Part shown: positions 57,030-64,000 of the stretch, one piece after another | Layout: every line of letters begins with the position of its first letter | How positions within the stretch are numbered: the stretch's first letter is position 1 | Source: Hydrogenophaga crocea | GTDB lineage: Bacteria; Pseudomonadota; Gammaproteobacteria; Burkholderiales; Burkholderiaceae_C | Direction: 5' to 3' | Length of the DNA: 64,000 bases | Assembly (NCBI RefSeq): GCF_011388215.1 | Contig: NZ_CP049989.1 | Coordinates: 2,294,001 to 2,358,000 of the forward strand | Made by a program: the position numbers and the translations under genes | Notes under the pieces: model-generated | Told to the model about the DNA's origin: nothing | The model's input: the letters and a program-made list of their open reading frames with translations, nothing else | The model's database searches: none

Positions 57030-57734
57030 ATGGCAGAACACAAAGTCGCCATCGTCACCGCGGGTGGCAGTGGCATGGGCGCGGCGGCCGCACGCCGCCT
57101 CGCGGCCGATGGGTACCACGTCGCCATCCTGTCCTCGTCGGGCAAGGGCGAGGCGCTCGCGCGCGAGCTCGGCGGCCTGGGCGTGACCGGCTCCAACCAA
57201 TCGAACGACGACCTGCAGCGCCTGGTCGACCAGACCCTGCAGCGCTGGGGCCGCATCGACGTGCTCGTGAACAGCGCGGGCCACGGCCCCAAGGGCCCGC
57301 TGCTCGACATCACCGACGAGCAATGGCACCTGGGCATGGACGTGTACCTGCTCAACGTGATCCGGCCCACGCGGCTGGTGACGCCGCACATGGTGAAGCA
57401 AGGCGGCGGCGCCATCGTCAACATCTCCACCGCCTGGGTCGGCGAGCCCAGCCCCATGTTCCCCACCTCGGCCGTGGCGCGTTCGGGCCTGGCGGCCTTC
57501 ACCAAGCTGTTCGCCGACCAGTACGCGGCGCAGAACGTGCGCATGAACAACGTGCTGCCAGGCTGGATCGACAGCCTGCCGCAAACCGATGCGCGCCGCG
57601 ACAGCGTGCCCATGCAGCGCTACGGCACGGCCGACGAGATCGCCGCCACCGTGGCCTTTCTCGCGGGCGAGGGCGCGGCCTACATCACGGGCCAGAGCCT
57701 GCGCGTGGACGGGGGTTTGATGCGCTCGGTGTGA
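57030..57734 (+). CDS. SDR family protein lacking the canonical catalytic triad
   Basis: 234-aa short-chain dehydrogenase fold with AGGSGMG (11-17) for NAD(P), LVNSAGHG in place of NNAG, and GWIDSLPQT after the active site. Aligned to FabG-type enzymes, the catalytic Ser, Tyr and Lys become Thr134, Ser147 and Arg151 (NISTAWVGEPSPMFPTSAVA, then RSGLAAFTK). It may therefore use another mechanism or be a non-catalytic binder. AGGAG precedes the ATG at 57030. It is divergent from the small membrane protein; whether it belongs to the ior operon is uncertain. Confidence 0.9.
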   Translation: MAEHKVAIVTAGGSGMGAAAARRLAADGYHVAILSSSGKGEALARELGGLGVTGSNQSNDDLQRLVDQTLQRWGRIDVLVNSAGHGPKGPLLDITDEQWHLGMDVYLLNVIRPTRLVTPHMVKQGGGAIVNISTAWVGEPSPMFPTSAVARSGLAAFTKLFADQYAAQNVRMNNVLPGWIDSLPQTDARRDSVPMQRYGTADEIAATVAFLAGEGAAYITGQSLRVDGGLMRSV

Positions 57735-57799
57735 GCGCGCACCGGAACCCACCCCGGTAGGGCGTTTCTCAGCGGGCTCACCAGCCCAGGGAGACGCCC

Positions 57800-58585
57800 A
57801 TGAACCGCACCACCACCGCTTCGCCCCCCACCCAGGCCCTGCTGCTCGGGCACCTCATGCACCGGCCGGGCTCGCCCAGACTGCAGGCCCTGGTGGAGGA
57901 CGTGACGCTCGACCTCGACCACCAATCGAGCGCCACCCAGGTCCAGGTCCACGCCGACCTGTGCGCCCAGCTCGTGGCCGATCGCGATCCGGCCTCCAGA
58001 ACCGAGGGCCTGCTGCTCGACCTCATGATCGCCCTCGATCCCGGGCTCGCACGCCACGCCCGGTGCAGCGCCATGTTCGGTCAGCTGCAGCAGGCCCTCG
58101 CCCAATACGAGGCCAGTTCGTGGATCGAGGCCGGGCCCGCGCTGGCCGCGCTGCCCGCCGCAGGACAGCCCTGGTCCCTCTCGGAATGGCACCTGCTCAA
58201 CGGCCTGTGCGAAATGCGGCGGCGCGAGCGGCTCACGCCCGCGCAGGCCAGCACCGTGATCGACCGCGTGGCCGACCTGTTGCGGCACCTGCTCGCCATC
58301 GCGCCACCCAATGCCGCCGTGCACCCCGTGAGCGTGGTCCATGAACGCGCGGGCGACGCGGTGCTCGAGGCCTTCACGCGCCTCGCGGTCGCCGACCAGA
58401 TCCGGCTGCTGCGCACGCAGCCCCACGCCGCGGCCTGTGCCTTCATCGCGCATCTCGCCCAGCACGGCGGGCAAACGCGCCTTGACCCGCACCGCCCTCT
58501 GGAAGCCTTGATCGAGGCCGGCAAGGGCGAACTCGACGAAGCCACCCTGGCCGTGCTGCGCAGCTGGTTGAACATCCTCGGCTGA
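57800..58585 (+). CDS. orphan helical protein, tandem-array member 1
   Basis: 261 aa, no known motif, signal peptide or membrane helix. Thr/Pro-rich N terminus (RTTTASPPTQALLLGHLMHR), otherwise Leu-rich and predicted helical. GGGAG precedes the ATG. Positions WSLSEWHLLNGLCEMRR and RVADLLRHLLAIAPPNAAVH recall the C-terminal motif shared by the next three genes, though weaker. First gene of a tight four-gene cluster (gaps 13, 32 and 50 bp) in one direction. I do not recognise the family. Confidence 0.85.
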   Translation: MNRTTTASPPTQALLLGHLMHRPGSPRLQALVEDVTLDLDHQSSATQVQVHADLCAQLVADRDPASRTEGLLLDLMIALDPGLARHARCSAMFGQLQQALAQYEASSWIEAGPALAALPAAGQPWSLSEWHLLNGLCEMRRRERLTPAQASTVIDRVADLLRHLLAIAPPNAAVHPVSVVHERAGDAVLEAFTRLAVADQIRLLRTQPHAAACAFIAHLAQHGGQTRLDPHRPLEALIEAGKGELDEATLAVLRSWLNILG

Positions 58586-58598
58586 GACCTGGGCGGCC

Positions 58599-60215
58599 AT
58601 GAAGAGAACCACCGCGCGCCTCACGCCAGCCTCCCCATCCTCATTCCGCTGCGCCTCATCGCCCGCCGACACACCCCCCTCGCCGCCGCAGAACCACCCG
58701 GCCGCGCTGGCCGCGCTGCTGACGGAGCGGCCGGCCGATGGCCTGCATGCGGTGGACCAGCACCTGCGCCGCATCGGCAGCCTCGGCGACTGGCTCGCGG
58801 CCCTCGACATGCTCGACCAACCGGCGCTGTGCGCGGTCGCGGGGCTGCACGGCTGGCTGCTGGCGCTGGGCCTGCAATGGGCGCAGGACGAACCCGAGGC
58901 CCTGGCCCACGGCGTGTCGCGCCTGATGGCCAGCGCCGACACCGAAGCGCAACAGCGCTCGCTGAACGAGGTGCTGCTCTCGAACCTGCCCAGCGTCAGC
59001 GAGGCCTTGCGCCACCACCTGCTGAACGAACTCGGCGCGCGCGCCGACGGCGAAGGCGCGCTGCCGCCGCCATGGGCCACGCTGAAGTCCCTGCTGCAGC
59101 CGCCGCCCATCGAGGACCTGCCGGTGGGGCGGCCCGAGTCCGCGCCGTTGCCCTGGTCCCTGCCCTGGCTGCTCCAGCAGGACGCGGGCGGGCATCTGCT
59201 ACGGCGTCATCTGCTGCGATGGCCCGACGACACCACACCCACGCCCCACACGGCAGGCGAACTGCAGTGCCTCGCGCAGCGTGCGGTGCTCGTGGCGGTG
59301 AACCGATCGCTCTACCACAACGAACACCTCAAACCGCCCGCGGGCGAACCCCGGCTGCGCTGGTCCTTGGGACTGAACCGCTTCACCGCCGCGCTGCGGC
59401 CGCTGGGGCATGAGCCGTTCCTGAGCGAGCGTGCCCTCGCCAGCATCGGTACCGCCCTGGCCCCGCTGATCGATGGCGCGCCGGCCGGGCAGGCCCCGTG
59501 GTGCCACGAGCTGGTGGCCCAGCGCCTGGTCCAGCCGTTGCCCGCGGCCTTCCTGGTCGAGGTGATGCAGCAACTTCCCGAGTGGCTGGTGCCGCGCGTG
59601 CATGGGGAACTGCTGCGCCGCGTCCTGTGCGTCGCGCCCCGGCACGCCATGCTCGCGCCCCAGGGCGATCTGCTGACGCTGCTCATGGCGGTGTGGCCGC
59701 AATTGGGCCGGCTGCCCGCCGAGGCCCAGGCGGCCTGCCTGTTCGAGGCGCTGGTGCTGCTGCGCGACACCGAGGCCGCGGCCGGCGCGCGCGCCACCTT
59801 CGACAACCTGGTGGAGGCAGAGCCCGGGCTGCATCCGCTGCAACACACCCTCGACACGGTGCTGGCCTATCTGCAAGCGCCTGCACAGGCCTCGCCCGAA
59901 CAGCTCGAAGCGCTGCTCGCGCACCTCGAGCGCGAACCGGCCGTGTGGGGCGCGGCCGACCTCGTGCTGCTGCAGGTCCTGGCGGCGCTGCGGGTGCCAC
60001 CCACCGCGGTGCCCATCACCCCGCAGACGGATGTACACGCCCGGCGGGTCGTCGCGCTGCTGAGCCGCTTCCTGCGCCACCTGTGCGCGCTGCACCGCGG
60101 CGAGGCCGCCATCACCGAGCACCGCGCGCTCGCCCCTTTCCCCGGGCACGTGCTGCAGGCCGCGCTCGCCACGCTCGATCCCGACGAGCAGGCGCAGATC
60201 GAGCGCGCCGCGTGA
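58599..60215 (+). CDS. orphan helical protein, tandem-array member 2
   Basis: 538 aa, the largest of the cluster. The first about 35 residues are Ser/Thr/Pro-rich and disordered, the rest Leu-rich helical, suggestive of HEAT/ARM-like repeats. The C-terminal about 170 residues carry the module shared with members 3 and 4: QAACLFEALVLLRD (about 375), a FL/YLQAP segment, WGAADLVLLQVLAALRVPP with Trp450, and LSRFLRHLCALHRGE. No enzymatic motif or export signal beyond the disordered N terminus. Confidence 0.87.
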   Translation: MKRTTARLTPASPSSFRCASSPADTPPSPPQNHPAALAALLTERPADGLHAVDQHLRRIGSLGDWLAALDMLDQPALCAVAGLHGWLLALGLQWAQDEPEALAHGVSRLMASADTEAQQRSLNEVLLSNLPSVSEALRHHLLNELGARADGEGALPPPWATLKSLLQPPPIEDLPVGRPESAPLPWSLPWLLQQDAGGHLLRRHLLRWPDDTTPTPHTAGELQCLAQRAVLVAVNRSLYHNEHLKPPAGEPRLRWSLGLNRFTAALRPLGHEPFLSERALASIGTALAPLIDGAPAGQAPWCHELVAQRLVQPLPAAFLVEVMQQLPEWLVPRVHGELLRRVLCVAPRHAMLAPQGDLLTLLMAVWPQLGRLPAEAQAACLFEALVLLRDTEAAAGARATFDNLVEAEPGLHPLQHTLDTVLAYLQAPAQASPEQLEALLAHLEREPAVWGAADLVLLQVLAALRVPPTAVPITPQTDVHARRVVALLSRFLRHLCALHRGEAAITEHRALAPFPGHVLQAALATLDPDEQAQIERAA

Positions 60216-60247
60216 AGCGCGCATCTATCCACCCGGGCCACCCCACC

Positions 60248-61705
60248 ATGAACCGCCTCACCCCCTCCACATCGCGACAAGCCAGCGCCCACCCAGGCCC
60301 CGATGAGCCCCTTGCGACAGTGCACAGCGAGCCGCCCGCGGCAGAGGCCGCGCCGCACGCGCTCGACGGGCTGCTCGGGTTCGACCCGGGCGTGCACATC
60401 CTCGCGCACTTGCGGCCCACCGACCTCACGCCTCCCCTGCCCGAGGAATACATCCGGCGCTGGGCCCGCGACCTGCGCAACCTGGCGCTCACGAACCAGG
60501 CGATTGCGCAGCGGGTGCGCGCGGTGGCCGGCGACGACCTGAAGCAGCTGTGCTGGGCCCTGCGCTTCACACGCTGCGAAGACGCGGCCGACGCAGTGGC
60601 CTGGCGCAGCGTCGGCGATGCCTCGCAGGGCGAGCCAGGGGCCGATGGCCGGCTTCTTCTGCAGAAGATCACGTCCCTGCTCGATCCGGCGCTCGCCACC
60701 CCCGGCGTGCCCGACGCGGCCCGCGACGCCCGCTGGCGCCTGAGCCTGCTGGTGCGTCCGCTGATGCGCGTCGACCACCGGCCCGTGCTCGAGACGATCG
60801 TCGGCGCGCTCATGGAACACGCCCGCGCACAGGCGGCCACGCCCAGCGCCCAGCCGGTCGACCTCGCGCCGCTCGCGCACCGCCTGATCGTTGCCGCGGC
60901 CAACCGCCACGGCACGGTCATGGTGCCGGCGACTGCCGCCGCCCTGCAGCCCCTGAACGCCCACTTCGCCTCGCTGACACCCCAGCTGCAGGCCGCCTGC
61001 CTCATCGAACTGGCCGTTCTGAATCGGGCCCATGCGTCCTGGCTCGAAAAACGGGTGTCGGAACTCGACAAGCTGCGCGACGGCAGCCCCGATGCCGCCA
61101 CCCGCGCCCTGTTCGACCACGCCCGGGACGAGCTCCAAGACATCGTGGGCTTTCTGCAGGCCCCCAACGCCGCCTCCAACGAAGCGGTGGCGCGCCGGCT
61201 CGAACGCCTCCCGACCGACGACATCCCCTGGGGACCGGCCGACGTGACCGTGCTGGCGGCCCTGAGCCACCTCGCACAGCCGCCCAAGGGCGCACCGTGC
61301 GGGCTGCCCGTGGACTTGCGGCTCGACACGGCCCGCGCGGTGCGCCGCTGGCTCAGGCACCTGTGCGCGCTCAACAAGGGCCATGCGCACGTGCACGAGC
61401 AGTTCCTGTTGTCGTCGGTGCAGCCCACGGTGCTGTGGCACGCGCTGCGCGGGCTGGGGCCGGCGCAGATGTGCTGGCTGCTGCGCCGCAACCCCGGCAC
61501 GCCGGCACACGCCACGCTGGCCAGCCTCGTGCATGCCTTGTCGCTCGACGCCTCGGTGCCGCTCGATGCGCGCATCGACGTGCTCAGGCCCTGGCTGGCC
61601 GCACCGGCGCCGGGACAGCGCGACAGCCTGAGCGAGCCAGCACGGGCCGCCTTGCAGGCCGACCTCGATCAACTGCTGGCCGAGCGCAACCCAGGCCCCG
61701 GTTGA
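60248..61705 (+). CDS. orphan helical protein, tandem-array member 3
   Basis: 485 aa. Ser/Thr/Pro-rich first 35 residues, then helical. The shared module is clear: QAACLIELAVLNRA (about 247), VGFLQAPNAASNEAVARRLE, WGPADVTVLAALSHLAQPPK with Trp328, and WLRHLCALNKGHAHVHEQFL. It ends with a further about 80 residues not found in member 2. Same orientation as its neighbours and probably co-transcribed. Confidence 0.87.
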   Translation: MNRLTPSTSRQASAHPGPDEPLATVHSEPPAAEAAPHALDGLLGFDPGVHILAHLRPTDLTPPLPEEYIRRWARDLRNLALTNQAIAQRVRAVAGDDLKQLCWALRFTRCEDAADAVAWRSVGDASQGEPGADGRLLLQKITSLLDPALATPGVPDAARDARWRLSLLVRPLMRVDHRPVLETIVGALMEHARAQAATPSAQPVDLAPLAHRLIVAAANRHGTVMVPATAAALQPLNAHFASLTPQLQAACLIELAVLNRAHASWLEKRVSELDKLRDGSPDAATRALFDHARDELQDIVGFLQAPNAASNEAVARRLERLPTDDIPWGPADVTVLAALSHLAQPPKGAPCGLPVDLRLDTARAVRRWLRHLCALNKGHAHVHEQFLLSSVQPTVLWHALRGLGPAQMCWLLRRNPGTPAHATLASLVHALSLDASVPLDARIDVLRPWLAAPAPGQRDSLSEPARAALQADLDQLLAERNPGPG

Positions 61706-61755
61706 CCGGGCGCTTTTGCACCGGCGGGTCGCCCCCCCTTTCCCTGGAATCCCCC

Positions 61756-62718
61756 ATGCACAAGAGCACCACCGCCTGGGCCCGCGCGCGAAACCCCGTC
61801 GCGGGGCTCCCCGTTGCCCCGCTCGAGCCGTCCGAACCAGCCACGCTTTCGCTGGGCGGTCTGCTCGGCCGGGACCTGGCCCTGATCACGCCGGTGCCGG
61901 CCCATGCGGGGCCGCTGTTGCGGCGGCGGCTGGAACTGCTGCTCGTGCGCCTGATCTCCAGCGGCCCGGCCGAGGCCATCGCCCCGGTCGTGGCATCGCT
62001 GTTTGCGCACGCGCAGACCACGAACCCCGTGGATGTCACGCACCTCGGACCTTGCGTGCTCGCGGTGGCCGCCCGACAGCACCGCCTGCAGCCCATCAGG
62101 CCGCAGCCCTTCGTGCGGCTGGTGAACACGCACTTTTGCTTGCTGCCCCCACCCGCGCAGGCGGTCTGTTTCCTCGAAACCGGCGTTCTGGTGCGCCGTG
62201 AACCCGACCTGCTCGCGCCCCTGCTCGAGACACTCGCGCAGAAGGCCTCGGCGCATCCGTCGGACTTCGGGCCCACGCAGGCGGTCTTGCTGGCCGCGCT
62301 GGATTTTCTGACCCGGCCCGGCATGCCCACCCAACCGACGATGACCGCGATGGTCGATCACCTGCTGCGCGAAGACGCGCTGTGGGGCGCGTCGGATCTC
62401 GCCGTGCTGATGAGGCTGGCGGGCCTGGCCGCACCGCCCCAAGGCGTGCCCACGGTGGTGGATGCGCCGCTGCGTTCGCGCATCGTCGAGGCCACGGCGC
62501 GCTTCCTCGGGCACCTGAGCCAGCTGCACCGGCGCGAGCCGCACATCCTTGAACAGGAGCTCGTGAGCATGCTGGCGCCCGGCGTGCTGTGGGCCGCGAT
62601 CGAGACATTGAATCCCGAGGACCGGCGCCGCGTCCTGAACCGCCCGCCGGGCGGACCCTCGCTGGCCGAACAGGTCCCGCTGATCCGCGACCGGCTCCGG
62701 CAGGAGCGCGGCGACTGA
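61756..62718 (+). CDS. orphan helical protein, tandem-array member 4
   Basis: 320 aa, the shortest version of the shared layout: a 30-residue Thr/Ala/Pro-rich N terminus, then the module with QAVCFLETGVLVRREPDLLA (about 133), LDFLTRPGMPTQPTMTAMV, LWGASDLAVLMRLAGLAAPP with Trp210 and RFLGHLSQLHRREPHILEQE. Converges on urtE, 25 bp away. The module, present three times in a row, is the strongest evidence that the array arose by duplication. Function unknown. Confidence 0.87.
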   Translation: MHKSTTAWARARNPVAGLPVAPLEPSEPATLSLGGLLGRDLALITPVPAHAGPLLRRRLELLLVRLISSGPAEAIAPVVASLFAHAQTTNPVDVTHLGPCVLAVAARQHRLQPIRPQPFVRLVNTHFCLLPPPAQAVCFLETGVLVRREPDLLAPLLETLAQKASAHPSDFGPTQAVLLAALDFLTRPGMPTQPTMTAMVDHLLREDALWGASDLAVLMRLAGLAAPPQGVPTVVDAPLRSRIVEATARFLGHLSQLHRREPHILEQELVSMLAPGVLWAAIETLNPEDRRRVLNRPPGGPSLAEQVPLIRDRLRQERGD

Positions 62719-62743
62719 AGCCGCTGCACCCGTCCCGCGTTCC

Positions 62744-63454
62744 TCAGATCGCCACCAGTTGCCGGATGCCCTTTTCCTGCATCTCGCTGCCCGGCCCGCT
62801 GGCGATCACCTCGCCGCGCTCCATCACGAGGTAGCGGTCGGCCAGGGCCTCGGCGAAGTCGTAGTACTGCTCCACCAGCAGGATCGCCATCGGCTCGCCA
62901 TCCAGGCCCTGGTCGGCGAGCTGGCGCAGCACGCGGCCGATGTCCTTGATGATGTTGGGCTGTATGCCCTCGGTGGGCTCGTCGAGGATCAGCACCTTGG
63001 GCTTGCTCGCGAGCGCGCGCGCGATCGCCAGCTGTTGCTGCTGCCCGCCCGACAGATCGCCGCCGCGGCGGCCCAGCATCTGCTGCAGCACCGGGAACAG
63101 CTCGAACAGCTGCGGCGGCACCGGCGTGCCCGCGGGCCGCGTGGCCAGGCCCATCTGCAGGTTTTCCTGCACCGTCAGCCGCGCGAAGATCTCGCGCCCC
63201 TGCGGCACGTAGCCCATGCCCAGGTGCGCGCGCACGTAGGGTGCGGCCGTGTGCACCGCCTGCCCGTTGAACACGATGCCGCCGCTCTTGATGGGCACCA
63301 GGCCCATGAGCGACTTGAGCAGCGTGGTCTTGCCCACGCCGTTGCGGCCCAGCACCACCGTCACTTCACCTGCGCGCGCCTGCAGGCTCACGCCGCGCAG
63401 GATGTGGCTGCCGCCGTAGTACTGGTGAACGTCTTTGACTTCAAGCATGGTCAT
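62744..63454 (-). CDS. urtE: urea ABC transporter ATP-binding subunit UrtE
   Basis: 236-aa ATPase of the LivF type. Walker A GRNGVGKTT, signature LSGGQQQQLAIARALASKP, Walker B LILDEPTEGIQPNIIKDIGR. The urea-type features TVQENLQMGLATRPAGTPVP and the C-terminal EMQEKGIRQLVAI distinguish UrtE from LivF. The ATG overlaps the urtD stop (63451-63454). It is the last gene of an urt operon that continues beyond the right edge. The gene that would normally follow, ureD, is instead at 48.4 kb on the other strand. Confidence 0.93.
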   Translation of the reverse strand: MTMLEVKDVHQYYGGSHILRGVSLQARAGEVTVVLGRNGVGKTTLLKSLMGLVPIKSGGIVFNGQAVHTAAPYVRAHLGMGYVPQGREIFARLTVQENLQMGLATRPAGTPVPPQLFELFPVLQQMLGRRGGDLSGGQQQQLAIARALASKPKVLILDEPTEGIQPNIIKDIGRVLRQLADQGLDGEPMAILLVEQYYDFAEALADRYLVMERGEVIASGPGSEMQEKGIRQLVAI

Positions 63455-64000
63455 CGCCCAAGGTAGACCTCGATCACGCGCTCGTCGGCCTGCACCTCGT
63501 CGAGCGTGCCCTCGGCCAGCACCGCGCCATCGCACAGCACCGTGACCTTCTCCGAGATGGTGCGGATGAAGGCCATGTCGTGCTCGACCACCATCAGCGA
63601 GTGCTTGCCCTTGAGCGTGAGGAAGAGCTGCGCGGTGCGCTCGGTTTCTTCATCGGTCATGCCGGCCACGGGCTCGTCGAGCAGCAGCAGCTTGGGCTCC
63701 TGCATGAGCAGCATGCCGATTTCCAGCCACTGCTTCTGGCCGTGGCTCAGTTCGCCCGCGCGGCGCGTGACGTGCCCGGCGAGGTGGATGGTGGTGATCA
63801 CCTCGGCCAGGCGGTCGCGCTGTTCGCCATTGGGGCGAAAGTGCATCGAAGGCCACACGCGCTTGTTGGTCGCGAGCGCGAGTTCGAGGTTCTCGTACAC
63901 GCTGAGCTGCTCGAACACCGTGGGCTTCTGGAACTTGCGGCCAATGCCCAGCGTGGCGATCTCGGCCTCGCGGTGGCGCAGCAGGTCGATGGTGGAGCCG
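63451..64000 (-). CDS. urtD: urea ABC transporter ATP-binding subunit UrtD, 5' part outside window
   Basis: C-terminal about 183 residues of the LivG-type ATPase. RHREAEIATLGIGRKFQKPT, VFEQLSVYENLELALATNKR, the signature LSHGQKQWLEIGMLLMQEPK and Walker B LLLLDEPVAGMTDEETERTA are typical of UrtD. The Walker A region and the start lie beyond position 64000. It forms the ATPase pair with UrtE and overlaps it by 4 bp. Urea uptake fits with ureD and the purine-type genes at 46-49 kb. Confidence 0.93.
   Translation of the reverse strand, partial: GSTIDLLRHREAEIATLGIGRKFQKPTVFEQLSVYENLELALATNKRVWPSMHFRPNGEQRDRLAEVITTIHLAGHVTRRAGELSHGQKQWLEIGMLLMQEPKLLLLDEPVAGMTDEETERTAQLFLTLKGKHSLMVVEHDMAFIRTISEKVTVLCDGAVLAEGTLDEVQADERVIEVYLGR

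Noticed and set aside
57735..57799. Search for a PIP/hrp box before the orphan four-gene array
   Set aside because: No TTCG-N16-TTCG or similar element is present, so the effector idea has no regulatory support.
49187..62743. Segment between ureD and urtE as a genomic island
   Set aside because: No integrase, tRNA end, direct repeats or mobile gene, and composition looks like the surroundings; only an altered gene order can be claimed.

Overview
The window is a GC-rich (about 70 %) bacterial chromosome segment with tightly packed, often overlapping genes. Three Bug/TctC-type solute-binding proteins, two IorA/IorB indolepyruvate oxidoreductase pairs, the rpsP-rimM-trmD-rplS order and the general gene style point to a betaproteobacterium of the order Burkholderiales, most likely a Comamonadaceae member (Hydrogenophaga/Acidovorax/Variovorax-like). 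No tRNA, rRNA, insertion sequence, prophage or CRISPR array was found.

Layout. 1-2.0 kb: the 3' part of a P-type cation ATPase. 2.0-7.5 kb: a catabolic operon (Bug protein, acyl-CoA ligase, enoyl-CoA hydratase, SDR) divergent from a LuxR-type regulator. 7.5-16.2 kb: a 2-hydroxy/2-oxo acid locus made of a TRAP solute-binding protein, IorB/IorA, a LysR regulator, an FMN 2-hydroxyacid dehydrogenase and TRAP permeases DctM/DctQ. 16.4-20.6 kb: an Lrp-type regulator divergent from putA. 20.6-23.4 kb: a TetR-SDR-MATE operon with two matching palindromic operators. 23.4-26.9 kb: an XRE-like protein and a two-component pair. 27-30.5 kb: a PhzS-like flavin monooxygenase with a Bug protein, a divergent MarR regulator and an orphan gene. 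30.5-39.6 kb: housekeeping genes (DEAD helicase, PiT phosphate transporter, orn, M48 protease, pterin dehydratase, rsgA, CbiB-like, NUDIX). 39.2-41.6 kb: the ribosomal rpsP-rimM-trmD-rplS cluster with a -10 box and a strong terminator. 41.6-45.3 kb: GNAT, TM2-like and AEC proteins, a Zur-like regulator with a small Cys/His protein, and an EamA transporter.

45.4-49.2 kb is the most interesting stretch. A Rieske oxygenase and an NMT1/SsuA-like solute-binding protein - purine-type deaminase - ureD operon are transcribed divergently from a 316-bp region. Both transcripts would begin with the same about 55-nt structured leader, which I read as a divergent pair of NMT1-motif (xanthine-class) riboswitches, each preceded by a sigma-54-like -24/-12 element at identical spacing. 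This suggests a purine-to-urea nitrogen-scavenging regulon that includes the Rieske enzyme.

49.3-57.7 kb: a receiver-TPR protein with Glu at the phospho-acceptor position, then a second LysR/IorA/IorB/Bug locus paralogous to the first, a small membrane protein and an SDR without the usual catalytic Ser-Tyr-Lys. 57.8-62.7 kb: four tandem genes of unknown function, at least three of them clear paralogues. 62.7-64 kb: urea ABC transporter ATPases urtE and (partial) urtD.
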